Below are positions 8,301 through 16,238 of a DNA stretch of 34,213 bases, piece after piece (position 1 is the stretch's first letter; each line of letters starts with the position of its first letter). The notes below the pieces were generated by a model, which was given only the letters and a program-made list of their open reading frames with translations, searched no databases and was not told the DNA's origin. The position numbers and the translations under genes are program-made. Location: NCBI GenBank assembly GCA_902802945.1, contig CADCOC010000037.1:1-34213 (forward strand), read 5' to 3'. The DNA is from an uncultured bacterium (GTDB lineage: Bacteria > Verrucomicrobiota > Kiritimatiellia > RFP12 > UBA1067).

Positions 8301-9690
8301 GATCGGCTCGTGCTTCGACGCATGCATGGATATCAAGGCGGCGCAGGAGAAGCTCCTCCAGGCCACGAAGGCGTGGTTCCACGAGGCGCTGTTCGGATCC
8401 GGCAAGTTCCATGGCGACACGCACGCCGGCAACCTGATGGTCAACGGCAGCTACGTCACCTTCATCGACTTCGGCAACCTCTACCAGCTCAAGGAGTCGC
8501 GGGACCTCCTCGACAAGGACGGCAACGTCGTCATGGACCCGAAGACGAACCAGCCCGTCAAGATCAACGAGCGCCACGAGCTGCTGCGCGTCATCATGGG
8601 CGCGACGTTCCGCGACAAGTCGTTCTTCCTCGAGGGTCTGGAGAAGCTCCTCTCGCCCGCCGGCAAGGCGGCGCTCGAGGCCAACCGCGACAAGGCCGAG
8701 GCGATCCTCGACTCGATCCTCTCCAAGGGCAAGTTCTCCTACGACATCGTGTACCGCCTCAACGCGGCCATCGTGGAGCTGCAGAAGCTGGGACTCGAGC
8801 TGCCGCCGCAGATCAACTGCTTCGTGCAGTCGATGGCGCGCCTCGCCAACACCGTGAGCGAGATGAACTCCATCCTGAACCAGACGCGCACGCTTCTCGA
8901 CTCCGCGGACGCCTACCAGCTTTCCGGCCCCGCGCCGGAGCGCGACCCGCTCGACCTGATGGGAATGGCGAGCGACTTCCGCGCGTCTCCGGAGGGGCAG
9001 GTGAAGGTGACCGACGACCTCGCGCAGCTTGAAGTCACCCATGCGGACGGTACGTCGTTCCAGGTGTCCACGTTCATGCACCACATCGGGTCTGAGGGAT
9101 TCGGCGGCTTCACGTTTGATGGCGGGAAAACCTTCCAGAGCGGCGGCAAATACTACAATGCGGTCAGCGAGCGCGTCACGAACGCGCAGAATCCGGCCCA
9201 GGCGGCGCGCGAGCTCGTGGACATGCTCACCCGGAGCTCCGACGCCGAGCACAACCCGAGAGCCCCGGCTTGCATCGCGCCGGTGGAGGAGGTCATCGCC
9301 CTCATCGAGAATGCCGGCAACGAGGAGGAGAAAGCCGCCGCAATATCGCAGTTCACCGCGCGCTTCTGCAGCGTGAACAAGACGCTCTTCGACCTCATGG
9401 AGACGAATGAAAGCCAGGTCGTGTCGATGCGCGCGTACGAGGAGGCCGGCAAGATCCAGCCGAAGACGTTCGCCAGCGCCCTCATGGGGATCCTCATGGA
9501 CAACTTCGACTCGCTTTCGGACACCTTCGAGAAGGACAGCGTCCAGCTCAAGAAGGACGTGTACTTCATCACGTCCGGCGAGCTCAAGGCCGGCTGGTTC
9601 GCGGGCGAGCAGGCACGCGTGAACGTCATCAAGGAGGACGCCCGCAAGATGCCAGGTGAAGATTCCTACCAAATCGACATTGGAGTGTAA
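5389..9690 (+). CDS. giant putative T3SS effector with ABC1/UbiB-like kinase domain
   Basis: A 1433-residue protein with no signal peptide or membrane helix. AAAGGAGA lies 8 nt before the ATG. Residues 1 to about 125 form a module shared with the next protein (a strand pair ending NFVWRTSKNN, then a KEAFLNALE helix). A helical middle region follows. Residues about 765-1060 resemble the ABC1/UbiB/ADCK atypical kinase family: a small-residue nucleotide loop LGAASVGEAF (779-788), lysine K806 in FVVKIM, HGDTHAGN at 1008-1015 matching the family's HxDxHxGN catalytic loop, and IDFGN with the metal-binding DFG at 1027-1029. The rest is mostly helical and unrecognised. UbiB proteins act in quinone synthesis and are about 500 aa. 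The size, position behind a CesT-like chaperone and lack of TM helices argue for a secreted effector. Kinase or ATPase activity and target are unknown. Confidence 0.7.
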   Translation: MALPNISLAQFNRIATGDYNAGQIDFRAKDDGSTELVKVNNFVWRTSKNNVVLSHERILEVKEAFLNALERGGVGPEAMREIRDRLGLPADLDVSADADQRNGILTARFRPLTRAQVRDILDTYANEGRGFTQASRAEISYGNWQAGQETANMSAKHARRRDNTNIASMAAHEPHGTVGVNFGVTDAISLLSASRSLAEFDDVRGQRCTGTNAVNEKLRMHTAMVNSFQGLASQALKLLPAGVRETPEFKLVGETVKLVKGNDGSLSAIIGKGNLATKVALKMDADTFAKRLLGRVVADAETLGESAAKNLLGMVYDHDLEGGLVASEKTSLTRQFAALILANKSGDQVGMDALVNGTYNTGILVEMAERALAGEDVGNTKALLDAYHAKLVSDNASLPAEMKAMLENVANVPLEKSLGGEFIVRAPIVGDINHVVQAMPQPVQAEPPRALNDIGGLNAVKDFVADLVFSDDTMVGDVTASRPGEAMRKMLTDDKNIVVFAEIIKNPDLIDTACAHQIADAVKDGLGKMVDILAAAFKSSTGKELFVAATEDDFLEQLSQFMKDANKLPGAELAKFDNLILAMANKGCESIQLFINDVFKVGNANVNAQGGIVSDPYKGMSAEAIKAQLDGKSLNQILDTASNADSPGQVGFFRQVISNYFTSLDKADKRSCFAAALKYAQTFDFAGLEGEARVSAQKAAVNKFTGAILKGTSPLLQKMMQGLPKDIMGEYAEALDDMKCALAPIPRKIVQAHFMQMINESKGKGDGKEIESIELKKSLGAASVGEAFLCAFKIKGEKNPKEFVVKIMRHDAERRVKKEAEIFTAAAEKIGPGMAKTWEGQLNQYMTEFDFQNEVDNAKEGVKLYDVCGTKGTEKHPLIAVAPHLKSMHVSDIVAPKKDVMVAEVAGGDPVDKYFKGKIGEIRKAASVVFEQNPATGRVKWVDGPIDPKTNKPKPVPILKNDVPTGAITNVIGSCFDACMDIKAAQEKLLQATKAWFHEALFGSGKFHGDTHAGNLMVNGSYVTFIDFGNLYQLKESRDLLDKDGNVVMDPKTNQPVKINERHELLRVIMGATFRDKSFFLEGLEKLLSPAGKAALEANRDKAEAILDSILSKGKFSYDIVYRLNAAIVELQKLGLELPPQINCFVQSMARLANTVSEMNSILNQTRTLLDSADAYQLSGPAPERDPLDLMGMASDFRASPEGQVKVTDDLAQLEVTHADGTSFQVSTFMHHIGSEGFGGFTFDGGKTFQSGGKYYNAVSERVTNAQNPAQAARELVDMLTRSSDAEHNPRAPACIAPVEEVIALIENAGNEEEKAAAISQFTARFCSVNKTLFDLMETNESQVVSMRAYEEAGKIQPKTFASALMGILMDNFDSLSDTFEKDSVQLKKDVYFITSGELKAGWFAGEQARVNVIKEDARKMPGEDSYQIDIGV

Positions 9691-9691
9691 A

Positions 9692-12600
9692 ATGGCCCTC
9701 ACGCTCGATACGTTCACCACCCTCGCCAAGGCGACCGCCTTCTCCACCCGCGACATCGTCGTCAGCGGTCAGGGCAAGGATGCCACCGCCCGGCTCGGCA
9801 ACTTCATCTTCTCCCAGGGGAAAACCGCGAACAACGCGACGATGAAGGCCTTCAAGGAGGCCCTGGAGAACGAATACGGCTCGCTCGGAACCCACGCCTT
9901 CGACACGGTGCTCGGGGCGCGCAGCCAGCTCAACAAGTCGCTCCGCGCCTGCGACATCCAGCGGACGCTCTCCAGCCTCGTGCCCATCCGCCAGAACCGC
10001 TTCGTGGGCGAGGTGATCCGCCAGATCGCCACGTCCCCGAAGATGCTCGAGCTGTCGGACGCCGACCAGAAGGCGGTACGCCAGAAACTGAGCGATGAGC
10101 CGTTCAAGGGCGTCGACCTCGCGGCGTGCCACACGCCGGAGGACCTTGCGGCGGCCGCCTCGCGCCGCATCGGCGCGGCAATCGACAAGCTCCGCAAGGA
10201 GAAGGACGAAGGCCTCGACACCAGCACGCTCGGCGCGCGTTCATCCGTCGAGACGACCGCAGGCGCCAGGGAGCCGACGGGCCTTCGCAATCTCACCACT
10301 GTCCTCGGCGCGGGCTCGACCTCCGTGGAGGATCAGATCAAGAAAGGCCTGATCGGCGCGGGCATGAGCGTCAACAGGTCCGAGACGAACACCATCCTCT
10401 TCGAGAAGCTCAAGACGAACGGCGTGGAGCCGGGCTTCATCTACCGCAACGACTGGTCGCCGGACGATACGCGCGGCATGATGGCCGACATCAACTCGGA
10501 CGAGAGTCGCCACGCGTTGGACGTGCTCAAGCAGAACGACCCCGCCTTCGCGAAGAAGTGCGAGGGCAAGACGCTGCGCGAACAGATCATGCTCGCCGGG
10601 CGCGCGCACCCCGCGGGAATCGCCGCCGTTGCGGAGTTTGCTCTCGCCGAGGCGGCCCAGATGGTGAAGAACGGCAAAATCCCGGACAACCATTCGTTCG
10701 GTCCGCTCGCCAGGGCCATCCAGAACTACGGTCTGAGCCCGGCCGACCTCGATCGGCTCATCTCCGGCAGCGTGGACAAGAAGAGCGCGGAGGCGATCAA
10801 AGAGGTCAAGCGCGAGCTCTTCGCGCAGATACGCGATGCCGTGATGGGCGTGCGGGATGGCGACGACTTCTACTTGTTCTCGCCGATCTTCAGGCACTTC
10901 GACGAGCGCCACATCATGAAGCTCGACTACAACGAGGGCGACCGCGTGAGCAAGAAGGACGCGGCGCACGCGGGGTCATTCCAGCGTCCCGAGCGCATCC
11001 TCACCACGCGCAAGCCGATTCTCGGGCAGATCTACCGACTCCAGACCGCCCACTCCGCCGACTCCATCTCAGCCGGCGCCGTCACCGAGGCCCTCGCGAA
11101 CGACCTCACCCGCATCGCGGGCGTCCCCGCGCAGGAGCTCGAAATCGTCCGCGGAGAATATTCCGACGGACACCCCAAGCTGATGCTCCAGGCCAAGTTC
11201 GCCGACGGCTACAAGGACATGGAGGCCGGCTTCATCAAGGACGGCCGCATCGTCCCGCCAAAGGGACAGTCCGCCGAGAAACTTGGCAAGTACAAGGCGT
11301 TCTTCCTCCTCACGGCCGACCGCGACGCCGTCGGCCGCCGCGGGCAGAACAAGGGCTTCGCACACGGCAAGTTTTTCGCGATCGACCCCGGCCACTCCCT
11401 CGAGGGCAACGCCAAGTACCTCAAGGTCGCCTCGGACCTCTCCTTCAAGGACACCTACGGCAAGAGCACCAAGCCGCGCTTCGAGAACTTCTCCGTCTTC
11501 GACGACGACACGTTCTTTTCCAAGATGGAAGGCGTCATCAGCCTCCGCGAAACAGCGCAGAGCGGCAAGTTCAAGGAGCTCTTCGACCAATACCGGGCTG
11601 CCTTCAACCCGAACGAGGAAGGCATCTCCGACGCCGAGAAGGCGCTGCGCACGAAGATCATCGACGACATAAACAAGAAGGAAACGGAGTTCAACGAGTC
11701 GCTGAAGAAAATCCTCGACGTCTCCGAGAACAACCTCGCGCTCTACGACGACCTCGACAACCAGCCGCCGGCCGTGCGCCAGGGTGCCATCGAGACCGTC
11801 GCCAACCTCGAGAAACTCACCTCGCCCACCACGTGGACGAGCAAGAAAGGTAAGGTCGCGCTCGAGCACCTGGAGGTCATCCCCGAGTCGCGCGTTCCGT
11901 GGAAGGCGGCGCTAAAGGGCGACAACATCGTGTACTTCACCGAGACGAAGATGTCGTACGCGAACATGAAGCAGCTGGAGGACGTGGTCACGACGGCGGG
12001 CGCGAAGTTCGAGACGGACGCGCTCGGCGTGACGCGGATCACCGTGCCGGTGGACAAGGCGGAGAAGTTCTTCGCGGTGTTCAACGAGGAGAAGGTGCAG
12101 CAGATCACGCACGCAGCGGAGTACATGGCGCGCAAGGACGGCGGCAGCGGGCTCAAGGAAGCGACAATCTACAAGCCAGTCCCCTATCCGAAGCCAGTCG
12201 CGGACCCGCGTCCGCTGATCGATCTCAGCCAACTTCCACCGTATCTCGACTTCGAGGTGGACGGGCAAGTGTACAAGTTTCCGAAGATACACTTCCAGGA
12301 CCTCCTGTTCAAGAGCTCGTCCGTACACCGTCCGCGCGACGCGGCGGAGCTCCGCGCGCTTCTCTCCGCGCAGGTGAAGCTCGGCAAGGAGATCCTCGGC
12401 GCGCTGATGAGCGGCCGGCCCGGGCTCTTCGAGCCCACGAACCAGAACATCGTCGCGCTTACCTACGCGCTCCACGCGGCAGCCCTCAAGAAAGGCGAGT
12501 ACATGTACCGCGGTTCGTTCTCGATTGAAGACAAGAACGGAGACATCGCGCGCTGGCTTGACAAGGCGAACGACCTCTACATCCGCACGTCGACGCACGC

Positions 12601-13279
12601 GAAGCCCTATCAGACGGCATACGTCGACGGACACCTCAACATGCCGCGCGGATACGACGTGCCAGTCGGCGCGGGCGGGCTCCTGAACGGCATGAGGACG
12701 TTCCACTTCTTCACGATTCCCGACGAGGACGGACTCAAGAACGGCGGCAACGGAAACGGCCCCAGGCGTCGGCTCTTCCTCAAGTGCGAGACGTTCGGCA
12801 TCTTCTGCTCGACGGCGCACGCGCGGATATTCGACAAGCCGGCCTCCATCTCGCAGGGCATGAAGACGCGCGGCTACAGGTTCGGCGACGTCCTCGAGTC
12901 CATTTTCCACGGCGCCTCGCTCTTCGAGTCGTTCTTCCGGCTGAAGGAGGCTCCCGGCATCCGCAAGGAGAACCTCACCAAGCTGCAGGAGAGCGCCATC
13001 AAGTGGGCCGAGAACAAGCTCAGGACGAAATATCCCGAGCTTGCGGACCGTCTCGTGGCGGGAAAAGTCCTCGACGGCGCGGGCATCAACAAGATGATCG
13101 ACAACATGGCGTGGATACTCGACCACATGCCGGAAGACGAGGACGAGCGGGCTTGGATCTTGGACGTGTTCGACACCATGTTCACGCCGCTGGAAGGGGG
13201 CTTCGGCAATGAGAAGTACGGCGATGCCGCCAACCGCATCGGCAACGAGATCATGATCAACGCGAAAGACCTCGCCTAA
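9692..13279 (+). CDS. giant putative T3SS effector with PI3K/HipA-like kinase motifs
   Basis: A 1195-residue protein with no signal peptide. The ATG is 1 nt after the previous stop, with TTGGAGTG as ribosome site. An in-frame upstream Met lies inside the preceding gene and is rejected. The N-terminal ~110 residues match the layout of the preceding protein (IVVSGQGKD, NFIFSQGKTANN, then KAFKEALE). Around residues 480-600 there is a kinase-like region. DRD (543-545), QN (552-553) and FFAIDPGHSL (561-570) mimic the DRHxxN...IDxG arrangement of PI3/PI4-kinase and HipA-type folds. This is motif reading, not a database hit. The remaining C-terminal half is unrecognised and includes a Gly/Asn-rich loop (GGNGNG). 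It is very probably cotranscribed with the chaperone and first giant protein. A secreted effector is the favoured but unproven role. Confidence 0.6.
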   Translation: MALTLDTFTTLAKATAFSTRDIVVSGQGKDATARLGNFIFSQGKTANNATMKAFKEALENEYGSLGTHAFDTVLGARSQLNKSLRACDIQRTLSSLVPIRQNRFVGEVIRQIATSPKMLELSDADQKAVRQKLSDEPFKGVDLAACHTPEDLAAAASRRIGAAIDKLRKEKDEGLDTSTLGARSSVETTAGAREPTGLRNLTTVLGAGSTSVEDQIKKGLIGAGMSVNRSETNTILFEKLKTNGVEPGFIYRNDWSPDDTRGMMADINSDESRHALDVLKQNDPAFAKKCEGKTLREQIMLAGRAHPAGIAAVAEFALAEAAQMVKNGKIPDNHSFGPLARAIQNYGLSPADLDRLISGSVDKKSAEAIKEVKRELFAQIRDAVMGVRDGDDFYLFSPIFRHFDERHIMKLDYNEGDRVSKKDAAHAGSFQRPERILTTRKPILGQIYRLQTAHSADSISAGAVTEALANDLTRIAGVPAQELEIVRGEYSDGHPKLMLQAKFADGYKDMEAGFIKDGRIVPPKGQSAEKLGKYKAFFLLTADRDAVGRRGQNKGFAHGKFFAIDPGHSLEGNAKYLKVASDLSFKDTYGKSTKPRFENFSVFDDDTFFSKMEGVISLRETAQSGKFKELFDQYRAAFNPNEEGISDAEKALRTKIIDDINKKETEFNESLKKILDVSENNLALYDDLDNQPPAVRQGAIETVANLEKLTSPTTWTSKKGKVALEHLEVIPESRVPWKAALKGDNIVYFTETKMSYANMKQLEDVVTTAGAKFETDALGVTRITVPVDKAEKFFAVFNEEKVQQITHAAEYMARKDGGSGLKEATIYKPVPYPKPVADPRPLIDLSQLPPYLDFEVDGQVYKFPKIHFQDLLFKSSSVHRPRDAAELRALLSAQVKLGKEILGALMSGRPGLFEPTNQNIVALTYALHAAALKKGEYMYRGSFSIEDKNGDIARWLDKANDLYIRTSTHAKPYQTAYVDGHLNMPRGYDVPVGAGGLLNGMRTFHFFTIPDEDGLKNGGNGNGPRRRLFLKCETFGIFCSTAHARIFDKPASISQGMKTRGYRFGDVLESIFHGASLFESFFRLKEAPGIRKENLTKLQESAIKWAENKLRTKYPELADRLVAGKVLDGAGINKMIDNMAWILDHMPEDEDERAWILDVFDTMFTPLEGGFGNEKYGDAANRIGNEIMINAKDLA

Positions 13280-13297
13280 CGCACGGAGAACTCGCAC

Positions 13298-14038
13298 ATG
13301 AAAGCACTCATTCCAGCCGCCGGACATGGTACCCGCTTCCTGCCCGTCACGCGCGTCGTCCCCAAGGAAATGCTGCCCGTCGGGTCCAAACCCGCCATCC
13401 AGCTCATCGTCGAGGAGGCACTCGCCGCCGGTGCGGACGAGGTGGTGATCGTCACCTCGCCCGAAAAGGAAATCATCAAACGCTACTTCGACGGCGACCT
13501 CGACCTCGCCGCCCGCATCCGCTGGGCGTACCAGACCGAACAGAAGGGACTCGGCCACGCCGTGCTGCAAGCGGCGGAAGCCCTTGCAGGCGAGACGGAA
13601 CCCGTACTCGTGCTGCTCGGCGACGCGCTCGTTTCGGGCGAGGCGCCCTCAGCCGCCATGGCCGCCATCTCGCGCGCCCACGACGGCGCGTCGGTGGTGG
13701 GGCTTGAGCGCGTGCCGCGCGAACGCATCTCGCGCTACGGCATCGTCGCGGGCACGACCGAGGACGACCGCGTGCTGAAGCTCACCGACCTCGTGGAGAA
13801 ACCCCAGCCTGAAAACGCTCCGTCCGACCTGGCGATCGCGGGGCGCTACCTGCTCCATCCCGATATCTTCGCCCTTCTCGCGTCTCAGACGCCGGGACAC
13901 GGCGGCGAAATCCAACTAACAGACTCCATCCGCCGCCTGCTCGCCGCACGTCCCGTCTACGGTTACCGCTATCCGGGCCGCCGACACGACATCGGCAACC
14001 CGCAGGGCTACCTCGAAACGCTCCAGGCATTCGCCTAG
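13298..14038 (+). CDS. galU: UTP-glucose-1-phosphate uridylyltransferase
   Basis: A 246-residue nucleotidyltransferase that makes UDP-glucose from UTP and glucose 1-phosphate for envelope sugars. The N-terminal AAGHGTRFLPVT and VPKEMLPV motifs bind nucleotide. GLGHAVLQA, LVEKPQPENAPSDLAIAGRY, GGEIQLTDSI and RRHDIGNPQGYL follow in the GalU order. It is shorter than the usual ~290-300 residues, mostly by compact loops and no C-terminal tail. GGAG lies 9 nt before the ATG and only 18 nt separate it from the second giant protein, so it is probably read from the same mRNA. Its neighbour on the other strand converges 6 nt away with no terminator between. Confidence 0.93.
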   Translation: MKALIPAAGHGTRFLPVTRVVPKEMLPVGSKPAIQLIVEEALAAGADEVVIVTSPEKEIIKRYFDGDLDLAARIRWAYQTEQKGLGHAVLQAAEALAGETEPVLVLLGDALVSGEAPSAAMAAISRAHDGASVVGLERVPRERISRYGIVAGTTEDDRVLKLTDLVEKPQPENAPSDLAIAGRYLLHPDIFALLASQTPGHGGEIQLTDSIRRLLAARPVYGYRYPGRRHDIGNPQGYLETLQAFA

Positions 14039-14044
14039 GTGCGG

Positions 14045-14485
14045 TCAGATGGGTTCGACGCGGAGCGTGAGGTTCTCCTGCGCCACCACCCGCACTTCCG
14101 TTCCCGGTTCAATGCGACTGTCAGACCGTGCGCTCCACTCCGCGTCACCGAGGAGAATGCGCCCGGGCACGTCGGGCCGCACGACCTCCACCACACGGCC
14201 CACGCGACCGACGAATTCGTTGCTGACAGACGGCGATTCCTGCTTCTCCCCCACGAAGACCCGCTTCAAGAATCCGCGGAGCACCAAGAGGTAGAGGATC
14301 GAGAGGAAGGAGAACGCGGCGAGCTGCCCCCACAGAGGCATTGACGGGAACACGTACTTCAGCACCGATACCGTCGCCGCCGCGAGTCCGAAGAAAAACA
14401 CCACGAACCCAGGCGAGGCGAGTTCCGCCAACATGAGGAACGCGCCTGCGTACATCCACAACCAAACCGGACTCAAGAAATCCAT
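14045..14485 (-). CDS. NfeD-like membrane protein
   Basis: A 146-residue protein of the short NfeD type. About four hydrophobic segments fill residues 5-70 (WLWMYAGAFLMLAELASPGF, FFFGLAAATVSVLKYVF, then LAAFSFLSILYLLVL). A soluble C-terminal beta domain of OB-fold type follows, with GRVGRVVEVVRPDVPGR and GTEVRVVAQENLTLRVEP. Such proteins usually partner a stomatin/SPFH protein or a membrane protease, but neither is adjacent here. It has its own promoter at 14516-14524. AGGAGG just upstream is the ribosome site. The function in this organism is unknown. Confidence 0.85.
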   Translation of the reverse strand: MDFLSPVWLWMYAGAFLMLAELASPGFVVFFFGLAAATVSVLKYVFPSMPLWGQLAAFSFLSILYLLVLRGFLKRVFVGEKQESPSVSNEFVGRVGRVVEVVRPDVPGRILLGDAEWSARSDSRIEPGTEVRVVAQENLTLRVEPI

Positions 14486-14515
14486 TTCAGCCTCCTAATT
14501 TTCCTTGTGCCGAAC

Positions 14516-14524
14516 AGTATACCA
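14516..14524 (-). promoter_or_regulatory. extended -10 promoter of the NfeD-like gene
   Basis: The minus strand reads TGGTATACT, identical to the box before acpP, about 31 nt upstream of the start. Confidence 0.6.
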
Positions 14525-14582
14525 TATTTTTCCGCGAGGAGGACGGCACGCACAAAAAAGCATCACCTGATTACTTCTACGT

Positions 14583-14633
14583 GCTCGCCCCACCTCGGCT
14601 CGACGGGACGGCTCGCCCCACCTTGCGGGGCGG
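14583..14633. repeat. palindromic intergenic repeat, copy 2
   Basis: It contains two GCTCGCCCCACC units (14583-14594 and 14611-14622). The second extends to GGCTCGCCCCACCTTGCGG, identical to 899-917. The stretch also holds CGAGCCGTCCCGTCGAGC (reading the minus strand) and a GCCCC/GGGGC hairpin. It lies between the NfeD promoter and the terminator of the oxidoreductase gene. Confidence 0.6.
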
Positions 14634-14635
14634 AT

Positions 14636-14682
14636 AAAAAAACTGTGGCCACATGAGAAGCATTACCCTCCCTTGTGGCCAC
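14636..14682 (-). terminator. intrinsic terminator after the Gfo/Idh/MocA gene
   Basis: On the minus strand GTGGCCAC, a 22-nt loop and GTGGCCAC form an 8-bp stem followed by AG and seven Ts. It lies 27 nt past the stop codon of the oxidoreductase gene, the right place for a rho-independent terminator. Confidence 0.72.
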
Positions 14683-14708
14683 GCGGTTTATGCAACCATT
14701 GAGGCGCG

Positions 14709-16238
14709 TCAGACGACGACTTCCCAGCCGTTGCGGCAGAAGTCGCGCTTGAGCGAGATACCCTTGCCGGTGCCGTTCGCGAAGTCGTTCGCGACAGGAT
14801 CCCAGTCGAAGCCGGTGTCGTACACGTAGCTCATGTTGCAGAGCTGGCACAGAATCGCGCTGCGGCCGCCCGTCTCGGCGGGCGAGGCGGTGGGCTTCCG
14901 GTCCTCGATGTGCTGGAGGAAGTTCTCCACCTGGCTGCGGGACGTGGTCTTGTAGACCTGCACGGGAGCCTTGTCGAGCTTGAAGTAGGCGACGAGCTTC
15001 TTGAGCGCGGCATCAAGGCGGTTATCCTTCTTGGAGATCGCGTCCGTGCCGTAGTCCTTGCCGACGGAAGCGGCAATGACTTCCATGCCGGTGAACTTCA
15101 TGTCGGCGATCTGCTTGCGGATCTCAGGCGTGGGCCGCACGCCCTTGCCCTTCCACACGGCGATCTTGCCGCGGTTCACGGCCACGATGCCCTCGGTGCC
15201 GTAGAACACCGTGCCCCACGTGCCGAACGGCCCGTGGTAGAGCTCGACGTCATGGCCCTGCTTGTTCTTGAAGAGCATCTTCATGCCGAACTGGCGGCGT
15301 CCGCCGTGGAACAGGTCGGTCGAGTACGGCTCGTCGGAGCGGATGATCTTGTACGGGCCGCTCTTGTCCATGTCGAGGCCCCACTGGGCAATGTCGAGGT
15401 GGTGCGCGCCCCAGTCGCCGTTGTAGCCGGTGCCGAAGTCGTCGTCGAAGCGCCAGAACATCGGGTAGCTCTCGTTCGTTCCGCGCGGCGCGAGCTGATC
15501 CGAATACGGACGCCACTTCGCGGGGCCGAGCCACATGTCCCAGTCGATGTGCGGTGCGGGACGCCCTTCCTTCGCCGCGTTCTTCGGATCGTCGAAGAAG
15601 CGGATCGGGTGGGACGGGCCGCCGAGCTTCTGTCCGCCGCGACCGTAGTTGGCCTCGACGTCCGTGATCTCGCCGATGAAGCCGTTGCGCACGATCATTA
15701 CGGCGGTGCGGAACTCGGGCCATGCGCGCTGCATGGAACCGGTCTGGAACACGCGACCGTACTTCTCCTGCGCGGCGATCACCTTGCGGGACTCGTCCAC
15801 GTTGAAGGTCAGCGGCTTCTCGCAATAGACGTCCTTGCCGTGCTTCATCGCCTCGACGGCGATGTAGGCGTGCCAGTGGTCGGGGGTCGCGATGCAGACC
15901 ATGTCGATGTTGGGGTCGTACACCACGTCGCGGAAATCGGCCACGGCCTTGCAGCATTCGGGAAGGCCGGCCTTCTTGTATGCGGCGTTGACCTTCTTTG
16001 CGCCGTCTTCGCGGCGGAGCTGGTTCACGTCGCACACGGCGACGATCTGGACTTTGTCCTTATGCGCGAGGAACTGTCCGCAGAGCGCGCCGCGCATCTG
16101 GATGCCCCATCCGATGAGGCCGACCGTGCGCTTTTCGCCGGGCTTCAGCTCGCGGAGGCCGAGGTCGGCCTTCGCCTTGCCGGCGAGCGCGGCCACGGCC
16201 GCGCTGCCGAAGAGGAAGTTTCTTCTGTTGAGGTTCAT
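14709..16238 (-). CDS. Tat-exported Gfo/Idh/MocA family oxidoreductase
   Basis: A 509-residue NAD(P)-dependent oxidoreductase acting on a sugar or cyclitol, probably in the periplasm. It begins with a twin-arginine signal (NRRNFLFGSAAVAALAG). The Rossmann motif GLIGWGIQMRG follows near residue 40. The family hallmark EKPLTFNVDES comes later and supplies the catalytic lysine. The substrate-binding C-terminal domain fills the rest. Tat-exported members of this type are common in Planctomycetes and Verrucomicrobia, often in carbohydrate loci. It lies downstream of the Tat-exported sugar-isomerase-like gene in the same orientation, probably cotranscribed, and ends at a clear terminator. Substrate cannot be read from sequence. 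Confidence 0.9.
   Translation of the reverse strand: MNLNRRNFLFGSAAVAALAGKAKADLGLRELKPGEKRTVGLIGWGIQMRGALCGQFLAHKDKVQIVAVCDVNQLRREDGAKKVNAAYKKAGLPECCKAVADFRDVVYDPNIDMVCIATPDHWHAYIAVEAMKHGKDVYCEKPLTFNVDESRKVIAAQEKYGRVFQTGSMQRAWPEFRTAVMIVRNGFIGEITDVEANYGRGGQKLGGPSHPIRFFDDPKNAAKEGRPAPHIDWDMWLGPAKWRPYSDQLAPRGTNESYPMFWRFDDDFGTGYNGDWGAHHLDIAQWGLDMDKSGPYKIIRSDEPYSTDLFHGGRRQFGMKMLFKNKQGHDVELYHGPFGTWGTVFYGTEGIVAVNRGKIAVWKGKGVRPTPEIRKQIADMKFTGMEVIAASVGKDYGTDAISKKDNRLDAALKKLVAYFKLDKAPVQVYKTTSRSQVENFLQHIEDRKPTASPAETGGRSAILCQLCNMSYVYDTGFDWDPVANDFANGTGKGISLKRDFCRNGWEVVV

Noticed and set aside
5395..9756. 1453-aa open frame on the minus strand opposite the first giant protein
   Set aside because: It mirrors the plus-strand gene. 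It is Arg/Val/Leu/His-rich without domains and arises from strong G/C third-position bias on the real strand. The plus strand has promoter, ribosome sites and motifs.
11912..13570. 552-aa minus-strand open frame opposite the second giant protein and galU
   Set aside because: Antisense shadow spanning two real genes, with low-complexity composition and no start signal.
4642..14040. T3SS apparatus genes beside the chaperone
   Set aside because: No ATPase, export-gate, secretin or needle gene is present. The T3SS reading rests on the chaperone and effector pattern only.
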